Program-made: the position numbers and the translations under genes
Shown: in pieces, positions 1 through 12,653 of the stretch
How the letters are laid out: the number at the start of each line of letters is the position of its first letter
Position numbering within the stretch: the stretch's first letter is position 1
NCBI GenBank assembly: GCA_018398815.1
Contig: CM031615.1
Location: 55,796,556 to 55,860,555, forward strand
Length of the DNA: 64,000 nucleotides
DNA from: Conus ventricosus
Taxonomy: Eukaryota; Mollusca; Gastropoda; Neogastropoda; Conidae
Direction of reading: 5' to 3'
Notes under the pieces: model-generated
What the model was told of the DNA's origin: nothing
Database searches by the model: none
Seen by the model: only the letters and a program-made list of their open reading frames with translations

Positions 1-742
1 AGGTAGGTGTATCAGTGGGATCATTGACAAGAATGAGGTGGTGTTCATCTTGCCAAGCTTCAACTTCTTCTCCTTTGTTGTCAATGTTGTTATATCCCCA
101 ACTCTGGGACCCGGCTGTTGAAGTCTCCAGTGATGAGGAAAGCCGCTGTCTGGGACCTGGATTGTGTCAAGGGACAGCATCTTGTCATCAGGGCAGTAAT
201 AATTGACGATGTTGATTGTGCTGTCTTGGGTGACCACCTGACTTCTATGTATTCAGCTTCACCAGTGAATTTCTTTACTTCGGAGGCGTTTATGTTATTT
301 CTCACCAGTGTCATTACTCCTCCCTTTGTTCTCCTTTTCGTCCGTTCGGAAACACTGGTAGCCTCTGATCTTAAACGGCTTCCCCTCTTGCAGGTGTGTT
401 TCCTGTATACAGCAGATGTTGATGCTGTTTTCATGAAGGAAGTGTTCTAGTTCTTCTTTCTTGTTGCTGACCCCTTCTGCATTCCACTGCATGATGTTGA
501 TGTCGGGGGTCTCCCTGTTCTTTCTGGGTTGTTGGCCAGTCGCTCTCCTTGCTTGTCCCCTGGCTCCACAGAGCAAGACGAAGGGACCTCCAGTAGCTGA
601 AGGTGGGCTCTTTGAGGCCAAGAGCCCGGCACTGCACCTGCCTGGGGGACCTCACAGGGCGAGCACCATCTCGGTTAAATCGGTTTCCGCGTGTCATCAT
701 AGGGCGAAGTGCGTGGTGTTGTGGTTTTTTAGAGTGCGCCAT
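1..742 (-). mobile_element. LINE ORF2 5' portion: endonuclease domain fragment (broken, runs off window edge)
   Basis: This is the amino-terminal part of a non-LTR retrotransposon ORF2, read on the minus strand and cut by the left window edge. The apurinic-type endonuclease domain starts near 501 with MQWNAEGV and continues with CCIQETHLQ (Gln-Glu-Thr-His, a metal-binding motif of this fold). It ends in view with GDFNSRVPELG near 100, where the GDFN motif carries catalytic residues. The frame changes between about 430 and 300 and again near 95, so the copy is not functional as read. The reading frame upstream (622-742) is basic and proline-rich and may be the natural N-terminus. The clade is uncertain; CR1/Jockey-like is the best guess from the endonuclease type. 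Confidence 0.85.
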
Positions 743-860
743 GTTGGCCCAACACCTCCGGCTTCAGCACTCAGCTGTGACAGGTAGTACTGGGCTTCAG
801 CTTACCAGTAGCAGATCTATTTATCTGACCTGACGGGGTGCAAGCTCAGTTTTCCAGAAG

Positions 861-1240
861 TTATTCTTGGCAAATAGGGTTATACAATGATGGTAGAGTT
901 TTCCAATGTTCATCCAGTCTTCTCTTGAAAGCATCCACTGATGGCGCAGAAACCACTGACTCTGGGAGATTGTTCCAAGTATTGTTGATCCTATTCGAGA
1001 AAAAATTTGCTCTAACTGCTAATTTACTTCTACTTTTCTTCAGCTTCATTGAATTTGCTCTTAACTGGCTTTTTTGTCCTTTTCAAACACAAGTTCCTGG
1101 GTATTATACATTCCATTGAGGTACTTGTAAGTTTCAATCATATCACCCCGAAGACGGCGGTGCTCAAGACTCGGAAGCTTCAGAATTTTTAATCTATCAG
1201 GGTACGGTTTGTCTTTGAGGTGGCTCAGTGTTTGATTCCT
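861..1240 (-). mobile_element. CR1-like LINE ORF2 carboxy-terminal fragment
   Basis: Minus-strand reading gives the tail typical of CR1-like ORF2 proteins. First comes a stretch containing HRRLRGDMIETYKYL (around 1120-1180), then FFSNRINNTWNNLPESVV and FKRRLDEHW (around 880-1010), ending at a stop near 861. The order is correct for the C-terminus downstream of the reverse transcriptase, which is absent. A related motif (HRRFRADMIQMYK) occurs in the LINE at 50.8-52.0 kb, so these may be the same family. It abuts the endonuclease fragment at 1-742, but the middle of an ORF2 is missing and the order is wrong for one element, so two fragments are more likely. Confidence 0.82.
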
Positions 1241-1512
1241 TTCTCTTTTTCATTATGCCAGGAAATAGCTGGCAGCCATCTCGGTCAGTAATTCCACGTG
1301 CTTCTTGCTTCCTGCTTTTAATTTGTCTTTTTTCTTCTAGTCATGTGTGATCTTCGAATCAAGATGGTTGCAGCCCCTTTTTTCAGTCACTCCACATTTT
1401 TCCTGTCATCACTTTTAATGTGTCCCTTTTCTCTTATTATATGCATCTTCTGACCGAGATGGCTGCCAGCTTCTAATTTACTGGCATAATGAAAAAGAGA
1501 AAGGAATCAAAC
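1230..1512. repeat. Long inverted repeat (hairpin/MITE-like), about 60-bp arms
   Basis: The arm at 1230-1288 is the near-perfect reverse complement of 1449-1512. Both contain TTTCTCTTTTTCATTATGCC and a GGCAGCCATCTCGGTCAG block (or their complements). The 160-bp spacer has no coding signal. Arms differ by a few substitutions and a short indel, so it is not an exact artefactual palindrome. It could be a miniature inverted-repeat transposon or a snap-back duplication. No target-site duplication was identified. Confidence 0.75.
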
Positions 1513-2335
1513 TGTTATATTTGTGGCAGTGCACAACGAAAGGGAGTCTATCCTCCCTCTCCATTGTTTTGAATGGCCGTTGGGGGGGGGGGGGGGATAC
1601 TTGTTAAGAATATTTGCAGCTTTCTTTCCTTCTTTCTTTCTTTTAATCTCTTTTCATCGACAAGGCTGGATCACATGTACATCCAAAATCTTGACAGATC
1701 GATGTTGACTGACGAAAACCGCCTAAAAGGACGGGAATGAGCCACCTCACATACCGCTGTGGCAGTTACCACTGTAGTCGGTCAAGGGTGGCATACGCCT
1801 AAAGATACATGGCACCGCTGTTAGATCGAGTTGGTAGGCTTAGGCACTCGCCGCAAGTCCTTTGACTTGTTTGTTTTATTTTGTGTTTGTTTGCCCTTTG
1901 TTAGGTTATTTTGGGCCTGGTTCTGTGCTTGGCTTGCTGGGAGCCGTCAGCTAGTCTTTCGGGGCGAACAGCGAATGTAAGTTGCAACCAATTGATAAAC
2001 AGGGTAATTTCTTTCCTGTTGACATTTGTTTACCTCCCCGCTGGGGGCAAAATATTCAGCGTAAGTTGATAGTGGCGGTCAAATGGATGAAGGCGAAGAA
2101 AAAATACACAGCTGCTGTACAAATGCTGGCAATTTTACTTCAGATGTATTTCCGGTGCGTTGCAGAAGACGTCTTGGAGGTGAGCACATGTGTCAAAACC
2201 CCGGCTCAGAGTCGAACTGTAAGATTTTTAAAACACCGCCCATTCTCAGATTTATCTGAACTTAAACATGTAGAGAACGAAAAACAAACAACAAAAAGTC
2301 ATGTCGTTTGAGAAATAGATCAGTAGGTATTAGAG
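1513..2335. other. Unassigned interval
   Basis: Contains a 15-base G run (1582-1596) and pyrimidine-rich sequence (1620-1660). Open frames here are short and show no recognisable domain. Confidence 0.5.
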
Positions 2336-2402
2336 AACTGCCCCCAAGGTTAAAGACGACTGCTACAAAACACTGGTTAGACCAGGACTGGAATATGGTT
2401 AT
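2336..2402 (+). mobile_element. Short LINE fragment followed by (TAG)n
   Basis: The sequence GGTTAAAGACGACTGCTAC and what follows is nearly identical to the C-terminal ORF2 segment at 21594-21650 and, in reverse, to 53740-53790. In those copies the segment encodes the KTLVRPVLEYGCSVWDP region. The fragment ends at a short (TAG)n microsatellite at 2402-2420. It is a relic of the same family that dominates 19-22.8 kb. Confidence 0.8.
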
Positions 2403-2520
2403 GTAGTAGTAGTAGTAGTGTGTAGGGACGTATCAATACATAGCCGTTAAGCTTTCAATGTCCCCTCGTGTTTTTACTTTTAGGGGGATGGATCTATCAA
2501 TAATGTTCTGTTTCTAATGC

Positions 2521-5500
2521 TAAATTATAAAACATCTGAAACCATTAAAAAACCCCTTTACTTAATGAAAAGGGTTTTTTTCCATTTTAAATGTTGGGGG
2601 CAGAAAAATCAACCAATTTTGATAAAAATTTTTAAAACTTTAAATGTTTAAAATTGGGGGAAAATTTGGTTTTTTTCCGAAATTTGGGCCCAAATTTAAA
2701 GCCCAATAGGGTTTTTTGCTTGTTTTAAATGCCCCTTTTAATCCCCGAATTTAAAATCCAGGAAATTTTTTTTAAAACCCCTTTTAAAATTTTGCCATTA
2801 ATTTAAAACCCTTTTAAAAAGGCCTAAACCCCCAAAACCCCCCTTTCCCCCCCTTAAATTTTTTAAGAAAAAATTTTTAAAATTTTTCTTTTTTGATAAA
2901 TTTTAAATTTTCCCCCATTGGAAAAATAAACCCGGAAGTTTTTTTAAGAAGGGCCACTTTAAAATTTTCCTTTTAAAGGAGTATTTTAAAAACCCCAAAC
3001 CCCTTTTTTAACTTTTCCGAAATTTCTTTTGTGGCTTTTAAACTTTCAATGAAAGGGAATTTTTTGAAAGCCCCCTAAACCCTTTTTTGGGGAGGGAAAA
3101 TTTTTTTAAAGGGCTTTAATTTAAAATTTTTGTCCCCATTTCTTAAAATTTTTTTAAAGGGCCAAGGGGAAAAAGGTTTTTCGACTTTTTTTATGGCAAA
3201 ATTATTTGGGCCCTTTAAAAAATTTTTGCCCATTCAAAATTAAGGCCAAATTTTTGGGGTCGGCCAACCCTTTTTTTATATCATCAGGCCAAAACCTTCA
3301 AATTCCCCATTTTTTTTTTAAAATTTTTTTTGTTTGTTTTTTTTTTTTTTTTTTTTTTAAACCATTCGTTCAAATTCCGCAACGCGGGAAAGGGTTTTTT
3401 AAAATTTCAAAGGGTTTAACCCCCCAAACGGGCTAATTAACCCCCCGGTTTTTTCGGGCCCCACGCGACATTTTTAGTACGTTTTTTAATTTTAAATTTC
3501 CAAAACAATGTGTAGGTTTTGCTTTCACAACTTTCCCTGCTTTGTCGAAATTTTTAAAAATTTTAAAAAATTACCCAACCCCCCCACAAACTAATTTTTT
3601 AAAGGGTAAATTAGGGAATTGTTTTTTTTTCATAATCCAATAGCACTTTCCCCCCCCCCGGAAAAGCCTTAAAACATTTGGGGGGCCTTTCCCAAACATT
3701 TTAAGTTTCAATCAGTGTTTCAGCCATCCAAATGAACATAAAGTAATGAATGTAATGCAAAAATCGAGCGGTTTTTCCCCCTTAAAAGTATTTTTCTTTT
3801 TGGGCCCGCAAAAACAAATTTTTTAGTGACCTGAGGGGTCAACTTTAAAGCCTAACATTTTGCAAGCTCTTTATCAAATAAGTAATCTTTTTTTTCCCAG
3901 GTTCGAATGTTAAAAATTTTTTTTTAATTTCCCTTTTTAAGTTTTGAGAGTAAACCCAAATTTACTAAATTGTTTTTTTTAGTGGGGCAAAACCCTAATA
4001 ACCATCGGGTTTTTGGGTTAATTTGGTTAGCTTGAGCCCCACAACTTTTGAAAATCTTATTTTTTCCCCCCCTTGGGTTTTGTTTATTTTAAAACCCTTG
4101 GGACTTTGAAAAAATTTTTCAGGAGCGCAAACCTTTTTTGGCCCCGCAATTGTTATTAATAGCATTTTCAAAAAAACGAAGGAGGGCCCCTTGATTTTTT
4201 TTTGTTACACCAACTTTTTTTTAAAAAAAAATTTTAAAAATGAGTGCATTCAAATATACGGGGCGCAAAATATTCTTTTTGGGGCCCGCACTAAAAATTT
4301 TAAAAATAAAGCAACGATACTCTTGACATTGCTGTGACCCAAAACTGCCTTTTTTCCCATAAAAAAGGTGAGTACTCCATTAAGCAGAAATCTTAACCCC
4401 CCCCTTTTTTGAAAACGGCCACATCAAGAAAGCGGGGTTTTTAGTAAACCCGTTTGCGTTTTATCAGAACCACCCTTAAACTTTGCTGTGTTTTGCCACA
4501 ACGGGGTGGAGGGGTGTTTTCCGGGATCAAAAAAATTTAAACCATAAACCCTTTTGGGTGGGGGTTCAGGAAACAGATTTCATTTCAAATTACACCTTCA
4601 AAAACTATTTTGTCTGAACTGAAACCCCCTTTTTCCCAAAATGAAAAACCCCCTTTTAAAACCCCAATTCAGCAACAGAATAGACTTTAAGGTTTTTAAA
4701 GGGAATTTTGTAACGAATTTAATTTTTAAACATAAAGACAACTTTGGGGAACAAAAGTTGGATCAAAAAATCAGGGCCCCTAGGCCCCTTTATTTTTTGG
4801 GGAAAACGCACAGAAAGTATAACTATGACTGGCATTTCCCCTTTTTAAAAAAACTTTTTTTTTCCAGGCACAAACTGAAAAGGGCCTTTTGTCCCTACAG
4901 CAAGAGCATAAAACAGCATGGACAACTTTTAACTTAGACACTTCTGGGGGCCCCTAACGGGGGCGGAATAGAACGAAAAAACGACTCTTTTCGCATTTAA
5001 ATTTTTGGGTTTTGCTATTTTCGCAACACGGGCAAGATCAACATAACTGATCCTTCTACGGGGGGGGGGGGGGGGGCCCCCAAAAACAAAATTTTAGCAA
5101 ATTTAGAGGACCCCCTTAAATTTCCCAAACATTGTTTTTACCTTAAAATTTAAAAAAAGATACCAAAATGTTTTCCCAATTTACGCAAAAAGGGAAAGTG
5201 GGTTTTTCCCCCGGGGTTGGCACGGTTTTTTACATCCCGGGCCCTCTGACCTCAGCCCTCCAGGGGGAAAAATAATAAAAAAATCAAATAAAATTCTTAA
5301 AGCGGGCAATGAACAAAAAGGTTGGGAAAAACGACATAAAATTCCCTGACCCTTTTTAATTTTAAACAAAAAATAAAAGAACATCCAAGTTTAAAAGTCA
5401 TCCAATCCCCGAAGTTCAACCCCCCAAAGTAAATTAAAGACTCAGCAAAGCTCGGGGACCCGTTCGCGATGACCTTTAAAATAAAAAAGACAGCCCCTTG

Positions 5501-8500
5501 TTTTTGGATTAACGGGGCATGGTTTTATTTGGGTCTTTATTTTACAAAAATAGTACCCCAACTTTTACAAGAAAAAAAAAAAGGGCCCATAAGTGCTCGG
5601 CCAAAAAACCAACTATTTGCTTGAAAGAGACAAAAGCCAGCTGAAAAATACTTCCCAATTTTCCCCGTAAAGCGTTCCCCGGCTTTACCGCAAATTTTTT
5701 TTTTAATAAATTTGGGCAAGAGGGATCAACCCTTTTTTTTTTACCCATTTTTTATCAGGCGGAGGCGATGGCGGTGGAGGCACTGAATTTTGACCACCCC
5801 GCCTGAAATAGCCTCACTAGGTACTTTTTTGCAATCCTAAGGCTTTTAAAAAACCCTTTGCAAAGTGACCCCTGCCTCAAAAAACGGGTTTTGGGTTTCG
5901 TTCGCAGCTTTGTGTTTTTCATAAAAAATTTTTTGGATAGTTTCTCTTAATTCTGCTCACTTGATTTTCGAATTTGGGGTTTCTGGGTTTAGTAGTTAGC
6001 ATTTCTAGTTTTTGGCCGATCTCCTTTTTCAAGATCTTTTAGTTTTTGGGGTTTATTTTTTTTTTTAAAATATCAGGCCCTAAGTTGGCGTCATCAGCCC
6101 CCCAAAGAGTTTTTCTTTTCTCTTTTTATATGCTCATCTAGTTTACCCTATTTTGCTAAATTGTTTGGGTTAATTTTGCCCTGATGCTTCTCCCAAAACA
6201 AAGATCAAGGGCCCCTTAGTTTTCGCATGGGTAGCGGTGAGTCCCTGTATATTTTTTAATGCTGGGTTTTCCCTTTTGAAAAAAAATGGGTTTTTTTCTT
6301 CTATTTTTTTATTAATTCGCCTGCGATGATTTAATTTTTTAAGTTTTCCCTGTTTTTTCATTTGGGTTTTCTGTTGGGGGTTTTTGCAGTGTTTTTTAAA
6401 TTTAAAACTGCCCCCCGCCCCTTTAAATTTTTGGGCCCAACAAGCCAAGGCGATTTTTATCTTTCCCCCCGAGTCTATTTCTAATTTAACCCACGGGTAA
6501 AAACTTTTATGGGGCTTTTTTAGTTGGGAAGCTGAACAAATTTTCCTTGGTCCCCTCCTCACAAACAAATGACACTTTAATTCAAAATCATTGGGTCTAA
6601 AAATTCGGGAAATTTTTTGACCTAAACTTTGGTACAATGATTTAACCTTAAAATTTTTTTTTTAAATTTATGCCCCCATTGAGCGGGATTGACGATGCTG
6701 TGTCCCAAAGGGAAAACATTTCACTCATGTTTGCTCCCCAAAATCAAAAACATCAAATCCCTTTTTCGCCCTTTAATTTCCCGCCATGTTTTTTTAAAAA
6801 AAAAATTTTAAATTTTATTTTTTCTTCATAAAAAAGCCAAATAAAAAAAAACATATGGCTCGATTCTTGACCCGCATAAAGAAAAATGAAAGAGCCCCAT
6901 TGGGGTTTAAGGGAAATAAAAAGGGAAAATTATTGTTCCAAATAATCCATCTACAAATTTAAGCAGATCAAATTCTTAAATGTTTTAAAATTTTTCCCAA
7001 ACCCAGAGCGATGAATTGATTTTGCCAGGCCCCTGCCCTCTTACTTTTAAAAAAGAACTCTTTTTCAACCAAAAAGAAAAAATTGGGACAGAATCTGGGG
7101 CGGGCAATCGGTTTAAAAAAAATTTTATAAAACTTGAGGGGCCAAAAAATATTTTCTTTACACAATTCAGACATATTTTTAAACCTATCGATCTATGGGT
7201 AACCGGGGAAAGAAAGGGGTGATCTTGCGTTTCAAGGAAAACGAAAATGAAAAAGAAATACAAAAAGAATAGGGGCTGGAGATTTCTAAAAACCAAAAAA
7301 AATGTAGCCGTAAAAATTTGCGTATGGGAAAACGCTTTTTCCATTCCCCTTTGATTTTGATTTTTTAAAACGCAGCGCCGTACTTTTAAGGCATTAAAAG
7401 ACAGATTGTCAAAGAACTAACTTTTAATGAATACAAACGTGTTATCATATCACAGACACCGAAACAAAGTACACATTTCTGACAAACTCGTTTAAATTTG
7501 ATGTTGTTGCAACCCTAATTTAGCAAAGGGGGATTGAACACCATACCGTCAAAATTAGCAATATTTACACAGAGTGATTTATCATAAACATACCCCCGAA
7601 CAGGGCAGACACTATAGGAATTTTAGTTTTAGCGTTTCGCAAAAAATCGCTTTAAAAGGGATTTTAAAATTTCTGTGTGAAGAAAGAAAACCCCTCAAAA
7701 AAGCAAGTGAAAAAATTTTTTTTAAACCAAAAAAAACGAAAGTTGGAATGTACAATTGACCCGGGAGTCCTAACCAAACTACGCTACGGGCTTAGAAACC
7801 TTTTCACCCCTTTTTTACGAAAAAAGAAAATTGTTGGGGGGGAGGGGAAAAAAAACCAACAGCAGGGCCCAATGTCCCAAAAAAATTTACATTTTTCACA
7901 AAGTTAAAACTTATGATTATTTAACAAAAAAAAACGGGTTTTAAGGATTGACCAAATTTAAAAAGGGGGATAATCAGTTTTATTGGGAAACGGGAGAGCT
8001 GTAAGACGTAATAAACATTTTAAAATTTATAAAAAAGAAGAAGCCGAAAAAAAACCCGGGTTAATGTACATTTGTTTTTATTATATGAAAACCAGCTGAA
8101 TATTTAAGAAAACAGATTAAAATAAGTAAAAATACAAATTAATTTTTTTTTTAAAAAAACATGTCTGTTCAAGGGTTTAACCCAAAAGTGCCCACAGCGC
8201 CGCCAAAAAAAGAGATAGTAGAAAACCCTAGCATAAAAACCTCAGATTAAAAAAAACATTACGCCCAAAAGCAGCAAGTACTAGAAACAAAACCTTTCAA
8301 AATACAGCAAAAAACCCAAAAGAAGGTTTTTCTGCCCGCCCTTTAATGCTGTTACTTTTTTAATACTGGAAACATCGACATAAGCCCCTCTATCAGCGGA
8401 ACGAGTGTTGGGCCCCTTTGCAAAGGGCCCTAGGCCACCCGCAGTTTTCCCTCTAGGAGGGGTCTTTTAGCTCTCGGTCCGGGTTCATTACTTTTTGTTG

Positions 8501-10050
8501 GGGGCCGGGGAAAAAAAAAAAACTAAACTCCAAAAGCCCCAAAAGGCCAAGGGGGAACTAATAACGGCTAAACTTAGTTCGTTTAAAAAAGGGCAATTAA
8601 AAAAAAGCGCTTGTTTTACTCCCAAAAATCACGGGGGAAGAAAATTTTAAACGTTTCCCCCGGGCCATTTTTTGACTACAAAAGACAAAATTTGATCTTC
8701 AAAGAAAAAGGCCCAGGACAACTTTTTCTCAACACCAGACCCTGAGCAGATAAAAAAAAGGGAAAAAATTAAAAAAAAAAACGAGACATTTAAAACCCGT
8801 TTTTAAACACTCACTTAACAACAAAACCAAAAAGGGGTTTATACTTTAGGGTTTTTGAGTCCCCAACACAAAAAGCCGTTGAAAATTGATTCGATTAAAA
8901 GGGCCTTGTATTTTTTTAATTTAAATAAAAATTTTTGGCTTAGAAAAGAAAAAACAAACATGGCTAAGATAATGAAGGCCCCGACGAATTTTTTGAAAAA
9001 TGCTCCCAGAAGGAGCGTTTATCAAGAGCACTTTAATTTAATTGATTTTGAAGTCATTGACCCAACAAAAAGTTTCAGGCAACTTTTTTCATCTATTTTC
9101 CCCAAGTTTCCCGCAAAAAATAAAAAAATAGACCCCCAAAACCGGGGGTTAAAGTAATGTTTTGCTGTTTTTAAAAACACTATGGAACAATAAAAGAAGA
9201 AAATTTTAGAATTTTGGGGCCCCAAAATAAACAGCAGACTATTCTTTCCCCCAAAGGCCCTTTAAAACCCCCGGTTTGGGGAGACGAAATGCTTTTCACA
9301 GTTTGACGCTGCCGCTGAAAAAGCCCAAAATAAGAGGCTCTGGGTTTGGGCAAGGGGGGCAAGTCTTTGGAATTTGATTAAAAAAGGCTAAGTATGCACC
9401 CCATTTTAGGCAAAAGGGTTAAAAACCGCAAAACCCCGGGAGTTGGTTCAAAGAGAGCAATTTTTTAAAAAAAAAAAATTCAGACAAAAAATGTTTTATG
9501 GGTGTGGTTTCTTGCCCAAAGGGTGCATCATGCCGCGAACACCAGAAAGATGACTAACTATCGGGAAACGCCAAAGATCTTTAAATTCAATGGGAAAAAA
9601 ACCTTTTTTCCGTTTTTGTAGGGCCAAATTTTTTCAGTTTTAAAAAACAAAACAAACCCCAAAAACTTTAATGTATACACAGGATGAGGAAACAAAATTT
9701 GGGGCCAAATTTTAAAATTCCCAAAAACAGTCCAAAAATAGGGGAACCAGCCAAAATTTAGGGGGTTACTCTTAAAAGTTTTTTTGCCACAGGGCCGCCC
9801 CATTTTCAAAATTGATACCACAATGAAGATAAATTTGCGAAACTTTAAAACATGAACATAAACAAGAATTTTGTAGGAAAAAATGTTTTTAAAAAGAAAT
9901 TTCCCAAACCCCCAAAGCCGCCTTTAACTATAAAACAAAGTAAAAGTTCTGTTTGACTGTAAGACATAACAACCCCCCGCCCGGATCCCAAATTAGTTTT
10001 TTAAAAACTGGGAAACGGCTTGCAAACAAGTTTCCCTACGTATTTTTTCA
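2521..10050. other. Homopolymer-dominated low-quality consensus, no gene supported
   Basis: Nearly the whole interval is made of runs of three to ten identical bases (AAAA, TTTT, CCCC, GGGG) in abrupt succession, unlike the sequence on either side. Examples are 2820-2900, 3300-3360 (a long T run) and 5059-5076 (a G run). Open frames are short, Phe/Lys/Pro-rich and follow homopolymers, with no domain signal. A calmer patch lies at about 7380-7560. The pattern is what a failed base-call or unpolished long-read consensus produces. It directly precedes the Polinton-like block, so part of that element may be hidden here. Confidence 0.7.
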
Positions 10051-10059
10051 GACTTCGAG

Positions 10060-12389
10060 TCGCTTATTGTTCTTATGAAGGGCCAGCAACCACAAAAACT
10101 TCGAAAAACAGTCTTAATGAGTAATCATCAGATTTGTTCATTGCTTTTGTTATTGTTAGGTCGGATGGCGTTTATTCAGAGCCGAATTATATAGAGGGCC
10201 AGATGCTGCAGAATACTTCTTAGAACGCATGCAGAAAGTGCGTAATGACTGTTCTAATAATCTAAACTTATCTGAAATCATAATGACGCCTGAAGACCAA
10301 CAACAGTATGACTCAGCCACGCATTGTGGATTTGCGGTTTAGAGCTAACGCCCAAGAGTGTAAACCCCACAGTAAGAGACCATGATCACATTAGCGGAAA
10401 GTTCAGAGGAGCGGCGCATAACAAATGCAATCTTCAACTAAAGTTTGATCCAAAGACATGGAAGCTGCCTGTATTCTTTCACAACTTGCGAGGTTATGAC
10501 TCTCACCTTATAATGCAAGCAGTAACCAGCGCCTTTAGGGTAGCATGCATTGCACAGTCATCAGAAAAGTACAGTGTTTTCACTTAATAACATTCTTTCT
10601 ACGACTCTATGCAACACATGATGGCTCATTAGAGGCACTGGCTATGTCCTTAAAGTCCTGCCCAATAACGGAAAAATATTTGGACTCAACTCTTGTTAGA
10701 AAGGGTGTTTTACCCTTATGAATACATGAACAGTTGGAAAGGTTTGACGAAGATACACTTCCGCCTAAAGGCGCGTTCCTTTTCTAGTCTTAGAGGAAAG
10801 GACATCAGCGACTCTGATTACCAGCATGCTCAAGAAGCATGGCAGAAGTTAGATTGTAAAACAATGGAGACTATCATGACTCATACTTGATGGCAGATGT
10901 ATGTTTGTTGGCGGACGTCTTTGAAAATTATAGGAAGACCTGTATGAAACATTATAGCCTGGATCCTGCGCATTACATTTCTGCGCCCGGATGAGTTGGG
11001 ATGCTTTCTTAAAGTTTACTGAGTACAGATGATTTATTGTCGGATTACCAATGATCCAGATGATTGAAAACGATTGCGTGGAGGAATTAGTATGGCGTCG
11101 CACCATTACTGTAAAGCAAACAACAAATACTTGGACACTATGATCCGAGTAAAAGGTCTAACTATCTCATGTATTTAGACGCAAACAATCTGTAGGTGGG
11201 CAATGCGCAACACTTCCATTACGTAACTTTAAAATGTACACAGGTACGAATAATATTCAAAAGGCATTAAAGTGGTTGGGCAGTTTAACGCCTGATCAAC
11301 AGCGTGGTTTCATTCTAAAGTTGACTTAGAATATCCTCATGAACTCCATGACCTGCATAATGACTATCCATTAGCAGCAGAAAGTCTAAAGATGGATCCA
11401 AGAGAACCGCCTAAACTTGTGCCTAATCTTCAAGGCAAAAAAATTATGTCTGTCATTACAGACTTCTACAATTTATTTAAGACATGGTTTAAAGTTGACA
11501 GCTGTTCATCGTATAATTGCTTTTGATCAAGAACAGTTCAGAAACCATACATCATGAAGAACACTGATCTCAGAACTAAATCCACCAATGCTTCAGAAAA
11601 AGACTTTTCAAGCTGATGAACAACAGCTGTTTTGGAAAGACTATGGAGAATCCGCACAAGCGCAAAGACGTCAGATTAGTCACCAAAGAGAACGAAGCAA
11701 TTAAGCTGACTTCAAAACCTAATTATCAGGACTTCAGAAGATTTCATGATCACCTTTTTGGCATAATATGATAAAAAAGAAAGTCAAATTGGACAAACCT
11801 GTATTTATTGGGTTTACTGTTTTAGAATTATCAAAGCTTTGATGTTAGAATTTCTTTATGACTACTTTAAAGCCCTCGTATCCCGATCCCAGAGTACTTT
11901 ACACAGATACAGATAGTTTTGTTATAGATATCCCTACTGAAGACATCTATAAAAAACATGGAAACCGAAGTGGCTAAAGGCCATGCAGGATGTATATACA
12001 TCTGATTACCCTAAAGATTCGCCTTTGCATTCATCCGTTAATAAGAAGGTTTTAGGAAAGATGAAGGATGAATTATCTGGAAAGGTGATCAAGGAGTATG
12101 TGGGTTAAGGTCAAAAATGTACAGTATTTCGAGCCAGGAGAAAATCATTAAGAAAGCAAAGGAATATCTCGCAGCGTTGTGCAGTCAAACATATCACATG
12201 ACAACTACAAAGAAGCATTGTTTGGCAATAAGACTTTTCATCATGACAACGTAAAACTGCGATCTAATCTACATGAAGATCAACACAACAGTTGTAACAA
12301 AGAAGTCATTAGATAGAACAAACACAAAACGCGTGTTTGTTAATCCAGAGTTTTCATATGCATATGGTCATTATAGAACCGTAAATTAA
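10060..12389 (+). pseudogene. Protein-primed family B DNA polymerase of Polinton/adintovirus type, multiply frameshifted
   Basis: This is the replicative polymerase of a Polinton (Maverick)/adintovirus-like element, decayed in the host genome. An open stretch at 10324-10587 holds the characteristic HNH/recombination-endonuclease-VII-like segment VRDHDHISGKFRGAAHNKCN (from about 10372), followed by FHNLRGYDSHLIM, which is an exonuclease-region motif. The polymerase active-site motif YTDTDSF is intact at 11900-11920. The carboxy-terminus, with FVNPEFSYAYGHYR, ends at a TAA at 12387-12389. At least six frame changes or stops separate these islands, so no intact enzyme is encoded. The start lies in or left of the low-quality sequence. 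Neighbours fit: an integrase on the opposite strand lies just downstream. Whether the breaks are old mutations or sequence errors cannot be decided here. Confidence 0.88.
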
Positions 12390-12653
12390 TTAAAGCGAAC
12401 TGTGTCTGGTGGATTATCTGCAGTTCTTCCTTCACAAAAGATCTTTGAGGAGCTGTTGTTTTGTTGTGCCAGTTTTCTCGTAAATAATACACGGCGGATT
12501 CATTTTTACAATTCTTTTTATTTCATATGGATCAACACTCCAAACCGATCAGTTGCCCTGATGCGAGTGTCCCCTTCTGCTTCCCCCGGTAAATAAAGGT
12601 ACCTTACTTTTAAACCAAATGGTAATAGTTTGCCGGATGAACTGACGTCTCCT

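Noticed and set aside
6170..6637. 155-residue minus-strand frame, the longest in the low-quality interval
   Set aside because: Lys/Phe-rich composition follows the homopolymers; no domain or neighbour support.
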